Source: CAZADH01 sp964483805
GTDB taxonomy: Bacteria > Muiribacteriota > Ozemobacteria > Ozemobacterales > Ozemobacteraceae
Assembly: GCA_964483805.1 (NCBI GenBank)
Contig: CAZADH010000053.1
Span: forward strand, 1-26,193
Direction: 5' to 3'
DNA length: 26,193 nt
In this document: positions 1 to 7,396 of the stretch, piece by piece
Layout of the letters: each line of letters opens with the position of its first letter
Position numbering within the stretch: the first letter of the stretch is position 1
Translations under genes and position numbers: made by a program
Notes under the pieces: model-generated
Told to the model about the DNA's origin: nothing
What the model saw: the letters and a program-made list of their open reading frames with translations, nothing else
Databases searched by the model: none

Positions 1-123
1 CGGCGGGGTGATCCCGCAACTGACGCCACTGGCACCGACGTCGCCGACGGCGCGATGAAACCGGCCCTACAGCAATACGTCGTGTTTCTTCCGGATCATC
101 GCCAGACAGGAGGCCATGCATGA
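1..123 (+). CDS. possible C-terminal fragment of an upstream gene
   Basis: Frame 1 is open from the left edge to a TGA at 121-123 and would encode about 40 residues ending in HRQTGGHA. The stop overlaps an ATG at 120 in an ATGA arrangement, which is typical of translational coupling. Nothing in the fragment is recognisable. A competing frame (frame 2, ending at 56-58) has equally good GC at third codon positions, so the choice of frame is weak. Confidence 0.2.
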   Translation, partial: RRGDPATDATGTDVADGAMKPALQQYVVFLPDHRQTGGHA

Positions 124-403
124 AACCCCGATTTCTGTGCCGTATTCCCCGCACCCAAGCGGTACTGCTCATCACGTTGTGCACGTGCTGCGGGCTGTCG
201 CCGACCTGCTCCGCCTGGCGCGGGAGTGCCACAACCCCCAGTTACGCGCCAAGATGCTCATGATCGGCGCACGCAAAGGCTTGCCGACAGAGAACTTCAA
301 GAGACTGCTCGATGGGGCCGGGAACGCCGAACTGCACAACCCGATGTGTCTCGAGGCCGCCCGCGCCGCCGGCGGCGCCGTCATTTCGGGCGGAGTTCAA
401 TAG
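116..403 (+). CDS. small protein with faint YebC-like segment, start uncertain
   Basis: The ORF encodes up to 95 residues. From about residue 28 the codon use matches a GC-rich coding gene. The stretch NPQLRAKMLMIGARKGLPTE resembles in pattern the N-terminal domain of the YebC/TACO1 family (NPRLR...A...NMPKDN), with a weaker match afterwards (E....GGAVIS). Whole YebC proteins are about 240 residues, so this would be only a fragment, and I would not assign a function. The AGGAGG at 108-113 is only 2 bases from the ATG at 116 but 6 bases from an ATG at 120 in another frame. That second frame encodes a basic, then hydrophobic, signal-peptide-like start (MKPRFLCRIPRTQAVLLITL) and stops at 263. 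A frameshift joining the two frames is possible. Confidence 0.4.
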   Translation: MHETPISVPYSPHPSGTAHHVVHVLRAVADLLRLARECHNPQLRAKMLMIGARKGLPTENFKRLLDGAGNAELHNPMCLEAARAAGGAVISGGVQ

Positions 404-530
404 ACATACATTGTAAGTCATACGCGCCCGACGCCGCGCTGACCGGAATTCTCAAGAACTCGCGATCTTCACGCGCCATGACCGGCCTCACCGTCGGCCG
501 CAATGTGTCGACGTTCGCGTTTTCGCCCGC

Positions 531-1829
531 TCAGAGCGGGTCGCGCAGGTGGCCGTTCGATTCGGGCGCGAGTCTCTCGACGATGTAGAAGCCGACGGCC
601 GCCAGCGCATACTCGCCCTGGTTCTCGGCATAGACCACCCGCGGGCCGGGCGCCGCACCGGGCGCGACGCTCACCTTGAAACTCAGGGTCTCGGGATCTT
701 CCGGCCCCGTCGACGCAATCGTGTAGCCCGGCGCAGAACCGGCGGGGACCACGCGCGTGCCGCTCGGCACGCCGCCGCTCGTCTCGCTGCGGTGCGTCTT
801 TTCCCACTGATCCTTGACCAGTTGAATCGTCGCCTCGCCGCCCGCCGCGACCAGGTAATGGCTGGCGCCGCTGTAGCCGTAGTAACAATCGAACCGCTTC
901 ATCCCTTCGATCAGAGGCAATTGGATCGCCGTTTTCTGCTCGGTGATCTCGACCGGCGTCGCCTTTGCCGGGTCGTTGCTGCTCTGAGCCCCCGCATAGA
1001 ACGAAGTGAGAAAGTGCTTCGGCCGATCATTGAAGTCACACGGCCCGGTGGGAATCACCTCACGCCCGGCCACCAGGTATCGCCCGAGGGGCACAAACGC
1101 AAACCGCGCCCTGCCCTGCGCGCTGGTGACCTGGAACCGGCCGATGCCGGTGACGGCGTCGACCAGCGCGATCTCGACCTGCCCGGCCGGAACGCCCCGC
1201 AACACGGCCGACACCTCGAGAGCCCCGCCCCGGGCCTGCGCGGATGGATAGAGCTGCCGCACCGCGTCCTCGTCGTCGAGCGTCGAGAACACCTGCCACT
1301 CCTCGCGGCGGTAACCCATGGTCGCCCCCGACACCGGCGAATGCCCAAGACCGAGCACGTGGCCGAGCTCATGGCGGATCGCCTGGTAGACGTAGCCGCC
1401 CTTGTCGTGCACGTAATCGTAATCGCGGGTGTTGAGTGTGATCGTGCCGGCAACGACCTTGCCCGACCGATCCCGGATCGGGCCGCCGGTGGCCGAGCCA
1501 CCCACGCCCGCCGCCGGTTCCAGGAGAACCAGGATGGTCCCCGGCTCCGGCGTGGTGCCGGGCTTGGGCTGATAGAGGCCGTCATACTGGAAACGCAGAT
1601 CGACCCCCGAAATGGCCGCGAACGACGCGAAGGCCCGCCGGATCTCGTTCTGGATGCCGGCCGGAGTCGGGATCGCCGCCTTCGTCCCCTTGTCGATCAC
1701 CCGCTCGCTGATCTTGAAGCGGATCGGCATCAGCGCGCAGTCGAACGGGTCGCCGAGATTCATCGCCTCGGCCTGAGATGTCAATATCAAATACATACAT
1801 AACAGAAGGCATCGCTTCGCGAAACTCAT
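531..1829 (-). CDS. secreted matrixin-like zinc metalloprotease
   Basis: This 432-residue protein is predicted to be exported and to cleave proteins using zinc. The start at 1829 is chosen because AGGAGG lies 6 bases upstream (1836-1841) and because the product then opens with a clear signal peptide (MSFAKRCLLLCMYLILTSQA, cleavage near residue 22). The catalytic motif HELGHVLGLGH at residues 153-163 is the extended HExxHxxGxxH signature of the metzincins, and Met171 in SGATM is the Met-turn. Both are as expected for the matrixin (M10A) group. After about residue 200 comes a region resembling a small beta-sandwich repeat (GGALEVSAVLRGVPAGQVEI), perhaps for substrate or surface binding. I see no cysteine-switch propeptide. 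The gene lies 139 bp downstream of the histidine kinase on the same strand and could be co-transcribed or have its own promoter. The substrate is unknown. Confidence 0.88.
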   Translation of the reverse strand: MSFAKRCLLLCMYLILTSQAEAMNLGDPFDCALMPIRFKISERVIDKGTKAAIPTPAGIQNEIRRAFASFAAISGVDLRFQYDGLYQPKPGTTPEPGTILVLLEPAAGVGGSATGGPIRDRSGKVVAGTITLNTRDYDYVHDKGGYVYQAIRHELGHVLGLGHSPVSGATMGYRREEWQVFSTLDDEDAVRQLYPSAQARGGALEVSAVLRGVPAGQVEIALVDAVTGIGRFQVTSAQGRARFAFVPLGRYLVAGREVIPTGPCDFNDRPKHFLTSFYAGAQSSNDPAKATPVEITEQKTAIQLPLIEGMKRFDCYYGYSGASHYLVAAGGEATIQLVKDQWEKTHRSETSGGVPSGTRVVPAGSAPGYTIASTGPEDPETLSFKVSVAPGAAPGPRVVYAENQGEYALAAVGFYIVERLAPESNGHLRDPL

Positions 1830-1968
1830 GACCGACCTCCTCCGGAGCATTGAACCGGTGCCAGTCTCATGCGAACCCACACTCGATCGTCGTGTCGAAT
1901 ACTCTGTATTTACTGCAGACCGACGATTCCCGGAACCCCACCGTTCTACGACAGCACACCGACGAGGG

Positions 1969-4872
1969 TCAGTCCGACTGGCGGCACTCGCTGTGCGATC
2001 CCGCCCTGACAGCAGCCGTGATGGCGCGTAGCAACTCCCGCATTTCGAACGGCTTCTGCACCAGACCGCAGACCCCCTCGTCCATCAGCGCCTGCGACTC
2101 CTCGTTCAATCCGTAGCCAGATGCCAGCATGACCTTGACGGCAGGATCGCTTGCTTTCAAGGCCCGAAACGCATCACGACCGTTCATCACGGGCATGATC
2201 ATGTCGAGAATGACGAGATCGAAACCGCCGTTTTCGCGCCGGAAGGCTTCGATCGCGGCCGCACCATCCGCGACCGTAACAACCTCGTGACCCGCGACCG
2301 CCAGCATCTGCGTCAGCAACGCGCGAACTGGCTCCGCATCGTCGGCCACCAGAATCCGCAAGCCACTGGGTACGCTCGTCGCGACGGCGCTGCGCGCGTC
2401 ATCGACGGCCACCGACACCTCGGCCAGTGGCAGGTACATCCTGAACTCGGTGCCCTTGCCGATCTCGCTGCTGGCCTTGATCATCCCCCGATGCTGCTTC
2501 ACCGTCCCGAATACGGACGCGAGGCCCATACCGGTGCCCTGGCCGACCGACTTTGTCGTAAAGAACGGTTCGAACAGATGCGCCTTCACCTCATCGGTCA
2601 TGCCACAACCCGTGTCACTGACCGTGACGAGCAGATACGGGCCCGGCTCGATCTCTCGCCCGTACCCGGCCGCGACGGCGGCATCGATCGTCACGATGTC
2701 GGTCCCCAGCGTCAACTCACCGCCCTCCGGCATCGCATCACGCGCGTTGAGCGCGAGGTTGAGCAGCGCACTCTGGATCTGCGAGGGATCGCCCTGCACC
2801 GTTGCGGCCCGTGCGCTCAACCTCTGCGTGACCCGGACCCGCCTGTCGATCGAATGCACGAGCATCTCGACGGTATCGTGGATCACCCGGTGCACATCGA
2901 CCGGAACCCGCTGGAATTGCCCTTTGCGCGAGAAGGCCAGCAACTTCTTCGTCAAATCGGCCGAGCGCCGGGCGGCGACCATGATGCTCTCGGCATGACG
3001 CTTCAGATCAGGGGTATCGAGGCGATTGAGCAACAGCTCGGCGTTGCCCAGCACGCTCATCAACTGGTTGTTGAAATCGTGGGCCACGCCCCCCGCCAAC
3101 TGGCCGACGGCATTCATCTTCTCGGCCTGCCGCAGCCGGATTTCGGACTCGCGCAGCGCGGCTTCGGCGCGGCGCCTCGCGGTGATATCCTTGCCGAACA
3201 CGGTGATGCCCGTGGTCTTGCCGTTGCGCCGGAGCAGGTTGAAACTCAACGACAGGATGTGCGTGCCGGCCGAAAGTTCCTGCTCGATGACGAACGGACC
3301 CTGCGCCAGAACCCGATCGTAGAACGCGTGCCACGGCTGCGCCCAGGGTGAACCCGCCGGAAACAGTTCTTCCGGGCGCATGCCGACGGCAAGGGTCAAG
3401 CCGCGAGCATCGCGGAAATAGGCCTCGACAGCCTGGTTCCACGAGATCAGGCCATGGCGTTCGGCATCGACGGACCAGATCAGGTCGCTGGTGCTGTCGA
3501 CGATCGCCCTGATCAGTTCACTGGCCTCGAGCAACGAGGCCTCGCTCTGCCGAAGCGCCTCATCCGCCCGCTTCCGCTCGGTGATGTCGTAGTTCACGCC
3601 CAGCATACGCAGCGCCCGCCCCTGGTCGTCGCGCAGGACGACGCCGTCGGCCTTGATATGGCGAACGGTCCCGTCGGGATGACGGACGCGAAACTCGATG
3701 TCGTAGCCGCGTTCGCCCCGTACAGCTGCCTGGCACGCATCCCAGGCGAGCGCCCGATCGTCGGGGTGCAGCCCGTTTTCCCAGATCTCGACACCGTATT
3801 TCGCGGGTTTGTCGGCAATGCCGTAGAGCCGGAACATCTGGTCGTCCCAGGTCATCTTGTTGTTGACGATATCCCAGTCCCAGATGCCCATCTGGGCCGC
3901 GCTGGCAGCCAACTGGAGCCGCTGCCCGCTTTCTGCCAGCGAGGCCTCGGCCCGTTTCCTTTCAGAAAGATCGCGGTGAATCGCGATCACGGCGCGCTCG
4001 TTGCCGATGACGACCAGATTGGCGGTGACCGAGAGCGGAAAGGTGTGCCCGTCACGGTGCCGGTGCCAGACCTCGAAAGTCAGCGTTTCGCCGGCCATGA
4101 TCTTCGACATCCGCTCGGCGACCGGACCTTCCCCTGCGACGTCCAGCCCGGCAATTCCGAGCCGCACAATGTCGTCGACGGTATAGCCGTGAATGCGTGC
4201 GAACGCTTCGTTGACCGAGACCACCTTCCCCGCCGTGTTCATGACGAAGATGCCGTCGCCGGCCTGCTCGATAAGCGCGTGATAGCGCACGTGGCTTTCA
4301 CGCAGCGCAGTCTCGGCAAGCACCCGATCGGTGATGTCGGTCAGGACGCCGCTCCAGAGAGTCCCGTGCCCCGCCGACAGGCGCCGCGGTCGCGACACGC
4401 CGCGAACCCACTTGACGCGGCCGAACGGCATTGTGATGCGGAACTCGTGAGACCACGGATCGAGCGAACGAGCGGACTGCTCGATCGATCGCCGAAATGC
4501 GTCCACGTCGTCGGCATGAACCTGCGCGAAAACGCTCGAGCTTTCGCGGATCTCGTCGAGTGTGCGCTCGAACAGCGCTTCGGCGCCCTCGCTCATGAAC
4601 GGGACGTCGAACGACCCGTCGTCGCGAAGAACGAACTGGTACACCGCCCCGGGAACGCTCGCGATGAGATCGCGCAAGCCCGCGTCATCGATCTCCGGCG
4701 GCTCGGTGCCAGTAGGGGTCCGCGATGCCGCGTCGGAGTTCATCGGTTCGCCAGGCATGTCGGCAAGCGAACGCGCTGACGGCCGCCCCGCGGCAGCATC
4801 CGGTTTGTCCGTACGACTCAATCCCGTTCCGCCCTTCTCCGTGGCCGACAGACATTCCCCGCATGCCGCCAC
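1969..4872 (-). CDS. cytoplasmic multi-PAS hybrid histidine kinase
   Basis: This is a 967-residue sensor kinase with no membrane segment. Its domains in order are PAS at about 68-185, 190-308, 315-435 and 450-565, then a HisKA dimerisation domain with phospho-acceptor His598 in GGVAHDFNNQL. The HATPase domain follows (N box ALNARDAM near 708, DTGCGM at 753-758, GQGTGMGLASV near 778) and a receiver domain from about 838 to 950 (Asp844/845, phospho-acceptor Asp890 in VILDMIMP, Lys940 in QKPF). It would pass phosphate from His to its own receiver and on to a partner not found in the window. The third PAS (WDWDIVNNKMTWDD) is of the PAS_3 type; the signals sensed cannot be read. The start is uncertain: a GTG at 4872 gives the longest form, but residues 1-60 are low in complexity and ATGs at 4758 or 4743 would leave all domains intact. 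No start has a strong ribosome site. Confidence 0.92.
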   Translation of the reverse strand: MAACGECLSATEKGGTGLSRTDKPDAAAGRPSARSLADMPGEPMNSDAASRTPTGTEPPEIDDAGLRDLIASVPGAVYQFVLRDDGSFDVPFMSEGAEALFERTLDEIRESSSVFAQVHADDVDAFRRSIEQSARSLDPWSHEFRITMPFGRVKWVRGVSRPRRLSAGHGTLWSGVLTDITDRVLAETALRESHVRYHALIEQAGDGIFVMNTAGKVVSVNEAFARIHGYTVDDIVRLGIAGLDVAGEGPVAERMSKIMAGETLTFEVWHRHRDGHTFPLSVTANLVVIGNERAVIAIHRDLSERKRAEASLAESGQRLQLAASAAQMGIWDWDIVNNKMTWDDQMFRLYGIADKPAKYGVEIWENGLHPDDRALAWDACQAAVRGERGYDIEFRVRHPDGTVRHIKADGVVLRDDQGRALRMLGVNYDITERKRADEALRQSEASLLEASELIRAIVDSTSDLIWSVDAERHGLISWNQAVEAYFRDARGLTLAVGMRPEELFPAGSPWAQPWHAFYDRVLAQGPFVIEQELSAGTHILSLSFNLLRRNGKTTGITVFGKDITARRRAEAALRESEIRLRQAEKMNAVGQLAGGVAHDFNNQLMSVLGNAELLLNRLDTPDLKRHAESIMVAARRSADLTKKLLAFSRKGQFQRVPVDVHRVIHDTVEMLVHSIDRRVRVTQRLSARAATVQGDPSQIQSALLNLALNARDAMPEGGELTLGTDIVTIDAAVAAGYGREIEPGPYLLVTVSDTGCGMTDEVKAHLFEPFFTTKSVGQGTGMGLASVFGTVKQHRGMIKASSEIGKGTEFRMYLPLAEVSVAVDDARSAVATSVPSGLRILVADDAEPVRALLTQMLAVAGHEVVTVADGAAAIEAFRRENGGFDLVILDMIMPVMNGRDAFRALKASDPAVKVMLASGYGLNEESQALMDEGVCGLVQKPFEMRELLRAITAAVRAGSHSECRQSD

Positions 4873-5286
4873 CGACCAGGTTCACACCGGTCGGCCGATA
4901 ACCGCGACGCCGCGCGTGTCCACGGTACCGTACACTCCCGCGGGAATCGGCCCACCCCTTGGACGACTCACCGTCGCCCCAATTCAAGCCTACGACGCCC
5001 ACTTGTCTCGAGTCAAACCTCTGCGTTACGTCTCACGGTTGACGTAGCGCATACCGTCGCGCCAGACCGGGTTGCAGAGCGTGACTTCCATTTCGCCCGA
5101 CCGCCCCGCGGCGTATGACTCGAGCGCGCCCTGCAGACCAACCGCCAGAGCCGGCCCGGGCACCAGAAGACCGCAGTACATCGTCAATACACAGTATTTC
5201 GCAACAAGACGGGTTGATCGAGGGCGCCTTCTCTGCCTCCAGAGATTGACGATGCGATCGCCGTGGCCGTCGCCGGCCGTCGGCGC
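4873..5286. other. 414-bp stretch without an established gene
   Basis: The stretch separates two minus-strand genes, the kinase and the pirin. It holds one possible minus-strand small ORF (5026-5181, listed separately) and a short inverted repeat, AATAC-ACA-GTATT, at 5186-5198. Open frames on the plus strand here are Arg- and Pro-rich and look like chance products of high GC. Confidence 0.6.
5026..5181 (-). CDS. possible small protein or C-terminal gene remnant
   Basis: A 51-residue frame opens with ATG at 5181 and ends in TAA at 5028-5026. It has fairly normal GC at third positions and a balanced amino-acid composition, beginning MYCGLLVPGPALAVGLQGAL and ending NPVWRDGMRYVNRET. No good ribosome site precedes the ATG. 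The frame stays open upstream but becomes Arg-rich, which suggests non-coding sequence. It could be a short orphan gene or the tail of a decayed gene. I do not recognise it. Confidence 0.3.
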   Translation of the reverse strand: MYCGLLVPGPALAVGLQGALESYAAGRSGEMEVTLCNPVWRDGMRYVNRET

Positions 5287-6156
5287 CTACCTGGCCTTGA
5301 TGAAGGTGCCGTTGTTGAATTCGGCGTAGGCGACCCGCAACTCTTCGTCGGTGTTCATGACGATCGATCCCTCCCAGGCGACCGGCTCCCCGAGCGGCTT
5401 GCCCGACAGCAGCAGAAAGCGAACGCCTGCGCTGCCGGCCGCGACGACGATATCAGTCCCCTTGCGCTCGTAGAGAATGACCGTTTCAGGACCGGGTGAC
5501 TTCGAGCCGGGTGCGCCGCCGCCGGGGGCGAAATCCGCCTCGCCCGTGAGGACGTAGGCAAAGACGGTGTGGCCCTCGGAAACCGTGTAGCGAAAGGTCT
5601 GCCCCGCGGGCACCGACACGTCGAGCATGACCGGGTCGATGACGATGTCGCGCACCGGTCCCTGCACGCCGTTGACCGTGCCGCTGACGACCTTCACCCG
5701 ACAACCGCCGTCAATCGTCGTTTCGGGGATCGTCGCGGCCGTGACCTCGCGGTAACGCGGGGCCATCATCTTGTGCGACGCCGGCAGATTGGCCCAGAAC
5801 TGGAACCCCCACATCGTGCCGGTCGGGCTCACCCTTGGCATCTCCTGGTGGACGATGCCACTGCCGGCGGTCATCCACTGCACATCGCCCGCACCGATCA
5901 CGCCCTTGTTGCCCATGCTGTCGCCGTGCTCGACCAGACCTTCGAGAAGGTAGGTGATCGTTTCGATGCCGCGATGCGGGTGCCACGGAAACCCGGCGAG
6001 GTACTCATCCGGGTTCGACGTGTGAAAATCGTCGAGCATCAGAAACGGGTCGAACAGCGGTACCTCGTTGTAGGCAAAGCCGCGCTTCAGATGCACGCCG
6101 GCGCCCTCGAGCGTCGGCACGCTCACGAACGTTCTCTTGATCTGGCGTATGGACAT
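5287..6156 (-). CDS. pirin family protein
   Basis: This 289-residue bicupin belongs to the pirin family, whose bacterial members bind iron and in some cases act as quercetin dioxygenases or regulate metabolic enzymes. The N-terminal cupin carries the expected metal ligands: His59 and His61 in WHPHRG, His103 and Glu105 in IVHQEM. The surrounding motif (GFPWHPHRGIETITYLLEG, then GDVQWMTAGSGI) is a textbook pirin core. The C-terminal half (about 150-289) is the second, degenerate cupin. The start at 6156 has GCAGGAG 7 bases upstream. The open frame continues upstream beyond this ATG, but that part is a relic of another gene (see 6200-6340) and not pirin. No partner gene is adjacent. A redox or stress role is inference from the family. 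Confidence 0.94.
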   Translation of the reverse strand: MSIRQIKRTFVSVPTLEGAGVHLKRGFAYNEVPLFDPFLMLDDFHTSNPDEYLAGFPWHPHRGIETITYLLEGLVEHGDSMGNKGVIGAGDVQWMTAGSGIVHQEMPRVSPTGTMWGFQFWANLPASHKMMAPRYREVTAATIPETTIDGGCRVKVVSGTVNGVQGPVRDIVIDPVMLDVSVPAGQTFRYTVSEGHTVFAYVLTGEADFAPGGGAPGSKSPGPETVILYERKGTDIVVAAGSAGVRFLLLSGKPLGEPVAWEGSIVMNTDEELRVAYAEFNNGTFIKAR

Positions 6157-6199
6157 CGTATTACTCCTGCCTTCTGCGACGGTCGTGCGATTGCCCGCA

Positions 6200-6340
6200 A
6201 TCGCTGCCCCCACGCCACCGTCGGGGTCACGGTCGAACAGTATCATGATCGCGTCGCCGCTGAACTTGTCGATGAATCCGTGGTTGGCGCCGATGATCGG
6301 ATCACGCGTCAAGACCGTTCCGGCAAACAGCACATGGAAC
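6200..6340 (-). pseudogene. relic of a class III adenylate cyclase gene
   Basis: The minus strand upstream of pirin encodes a piece of cyclase catalytic domain, PIIGANHGFIDKFSGDAIMI followed by LFDRDPDGG. The intact counterpart lies in the cyclase gene at 7978-8059 (ANHGFIDKFIGDAIMALFDR). By my alignment the two DNA copies share 75 of 82 bases (6219-6300 against 7978-8059). Upstream, the relic keeps HVLFA, equivalent to TVLFTDLRSF in the intact gene, but about 27 codons between the two blocks are gone. There is no start, no HAMP segment and no downstream catalytic half. It is in frame with pirin, probably by chance. Confidence 0.85.
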
Positions 6341-6403
6341 ATCATACCACGCAGTCGACCGGGGAGGCCCTTCGAGTGGTGGCAACCGCCTCGCGTGCGG
6401 CGA

Positions 6404-6432
6404 TTGCTGCTACGATGAGGCGATGGTATGAT
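6404..6432 (+). promoter_or_regulatory. candidate sigma-70 promoter of the MNT/HEPN pair
   Basis: TTGCTG (6404-6409), a 17-base spacer and TATGAT (6427-6432) form a plausible promoter with a near-consensus -10. Transcription would begin near 6439, which places the ATG at 6428 inside the promoter and favours translation from the ATG at 6467. Confidence 0.45.
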
Positions 6433-6466
6433 CGGGGTGGCGTTGACAGACGCAGAGGTTGACATC

Positions 6467-6757
6467 ATGCGCTTGAAACCTGAGCAGGCCGAGTTCCTTG
6501 CACGAGTCCTCCGGGAAATATGTCCGTCGGGGGAGGTCTTTCTCTTCGGCTCCCGGGTGCACAAAGACGCACGTGGCGGTGACATCGACGTGCTGTTGCT
6601 TTCCCCTCGAAAGCTCTCGTTGCAGAAACTGATCAGGGCGAAGATCCAATTCTTTCGGCGTTTTGGCGAGCAGAAACTCGATCTGGTCAATCTGTCGTTC
6701 AGCGACCGATCTCCGTTCAAGCAGCTCATTCTTGCAGAGGCGGTGAAGATTGCGTGA
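6467..6757 (+). CDS. mntA: MntA-type minimal nucleotidyltransferase antitoxin
   Basis: This 96-residue protein is a minimal nucleotidyltransferase of the DNA polymerase beta fold. The active site is visible: Gly28-Ser29 in FLFGSRV, the metal-binding pair Asp39 and Asp41 in GGDIDVLL (pattern GSx9-10DxD) and a third acidic residue, Asp72, in KLDLVNL. In characterised HEPN/MNT modules the MNT protein neutralises the HEPN toxin by transferring AMP to a tyrosine in the toxin's active-site motif. The start at 6467 is preferred because family members usually begin M-R-L-x-P-E-Q, GAGG sits 8 bases upstream and the longer ATG at 6428 overlaps the likely -10 element. The stop overlaps the GTG start of the next gene by 4 bases, so the pair is translationally coupled. 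GC content is lower than in neighbouring genes, consistent with horizontal acquisition. Confidence 0.87.
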   Translation: MRLKPEQAEFLARVLREICPSGEVFLFGSRVHKDARGGDIDVLLLSPRKLSLQKLIRAKIQFFRRFGEQKLDLVNLSFSDRSPFKQLILAEAVKIA

Positions 6758-7236
6758 ATCGCAGGGAAAAGGACATTCTTCTCAAAGCCCAGTTGGAAAA
6801 GAGTGTGTGCCTTCTCGAAAAGACCAAGGCGGTTCTCGACATCTCCTTTGAGAAGTGCAAACGAATCCCGTTGACGAAGGAACTGTCCGAGGAGGATCTC
6901 GAGTCTTTTGAGGCTCTGACCGCACGATTTGCGCGCTTCCTCGACATCGCGTTCCAAAGAGTCCTGAAAACGACCTTCCTTCTCCTTCGGGAAACTCCCG
7001 GAGCCGTCATCGATCATGCCGCCCTCGCCGAGAAGTTGAAGATCCTTCCAAGTTCCGAGGTCTTTCTCGAGCTGCGCGAACTTCGCAATCTGATCGCCCA
7101 TGAATACGCCGAGGAAGACCTGCGCAAATTGTTCAAGAGTATTTTGCGAACGAGAAAACACCTCAATTCTCTGTTCAGTTCCTTGACCGCATTTTGTCGG
7201 AAGTCGACGAGGTTGCTAGGTTCTGCTGCGTCGTGA
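6754..7236 (+). CDS. hepT: HepT-type HEPN toxin
   Basis: This 160-residue, mostly helical protein has the HEPN RNase signature RX4HXY: Arg111, His116 and Tyr118 in LRNLIAHEYAEE. In characterised systems the Arg and His are needed for RNA cleavage, and Tyr is the residue AMPylated by the MNT partner. It starts with GTG at 6754, overlapping the stop of the MNT gene (GTGA). It is slightly longer than compact HepT proteins (about 110-150 residues), mainly through a basic tail after residue 140 (RKSTRLL). An Lys- and Glu-rich composition and lower GC mark it, like its partner, as a likely mobile module. It could act in plasmid or element stability, or in phage defence; the sequence does not decide. 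The catalytic motif is intact, so the toxin should be active. Confidence 0.88.
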   Translation: MNRREKDILLKAQLEKSVCLLEKTKAVLDISFEKCKRIPLTKELSEEDLESFEALTARFARFLDIAFQRVLKTTFLLLRETPGAVIDHAALAEKLKILPSSEVFLELRELRNLIAHEYAEEDLRKLFKSILRTRKHLNSLFSSLTAFCRKSTRLLGSAAS

Positions 7237-7396
7237 ACCAATCCCCGGCCTTCGCGATGTACCGTGCAAACGGTCATCGCGGCGCGACAGGAGTGTCATT
7301 CGAACCGCTTCACCACGCCCGCGGAACGGGTTTTGCAGACGAGCATGGCTCCCCGATTCCCGGAGAGAGTATGCGTCACCGATTGCACCGACTTCG

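Noticed and set aside
69..78. Scattered CAATAC / GTATTG hexamers throughout the window
   Set aside because: By rough count only about twice the expected number; the longer 9-base words are the stronger signal and are reported instead.
549..1802. Long open frame on the plus strand opposite the matrixin gene
   Set aside because: Arg- and His-rich, no ribosome site and no family resemblance; it mirrors a gene with strong domain evidence and arises from GC-rich codon use. Similar long frames opposite the kinase (3454-4779), opposite the radical SAM and PPCxG genes (10115-11761) and opposite the second kinase and symporter (15289-17523) were rejected for the same reason.
4685..5002. Minus-strand frame starting MGVVGLNWGDGESSKGW, reminiscent of the adenylosuccinate synthetase start
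   Set aside because: The likeness is limited to a few residues, the GDEGKGK motif is not reproduced, and the frame then overlaps the kinase coding sequence with Arg-rich sequence.
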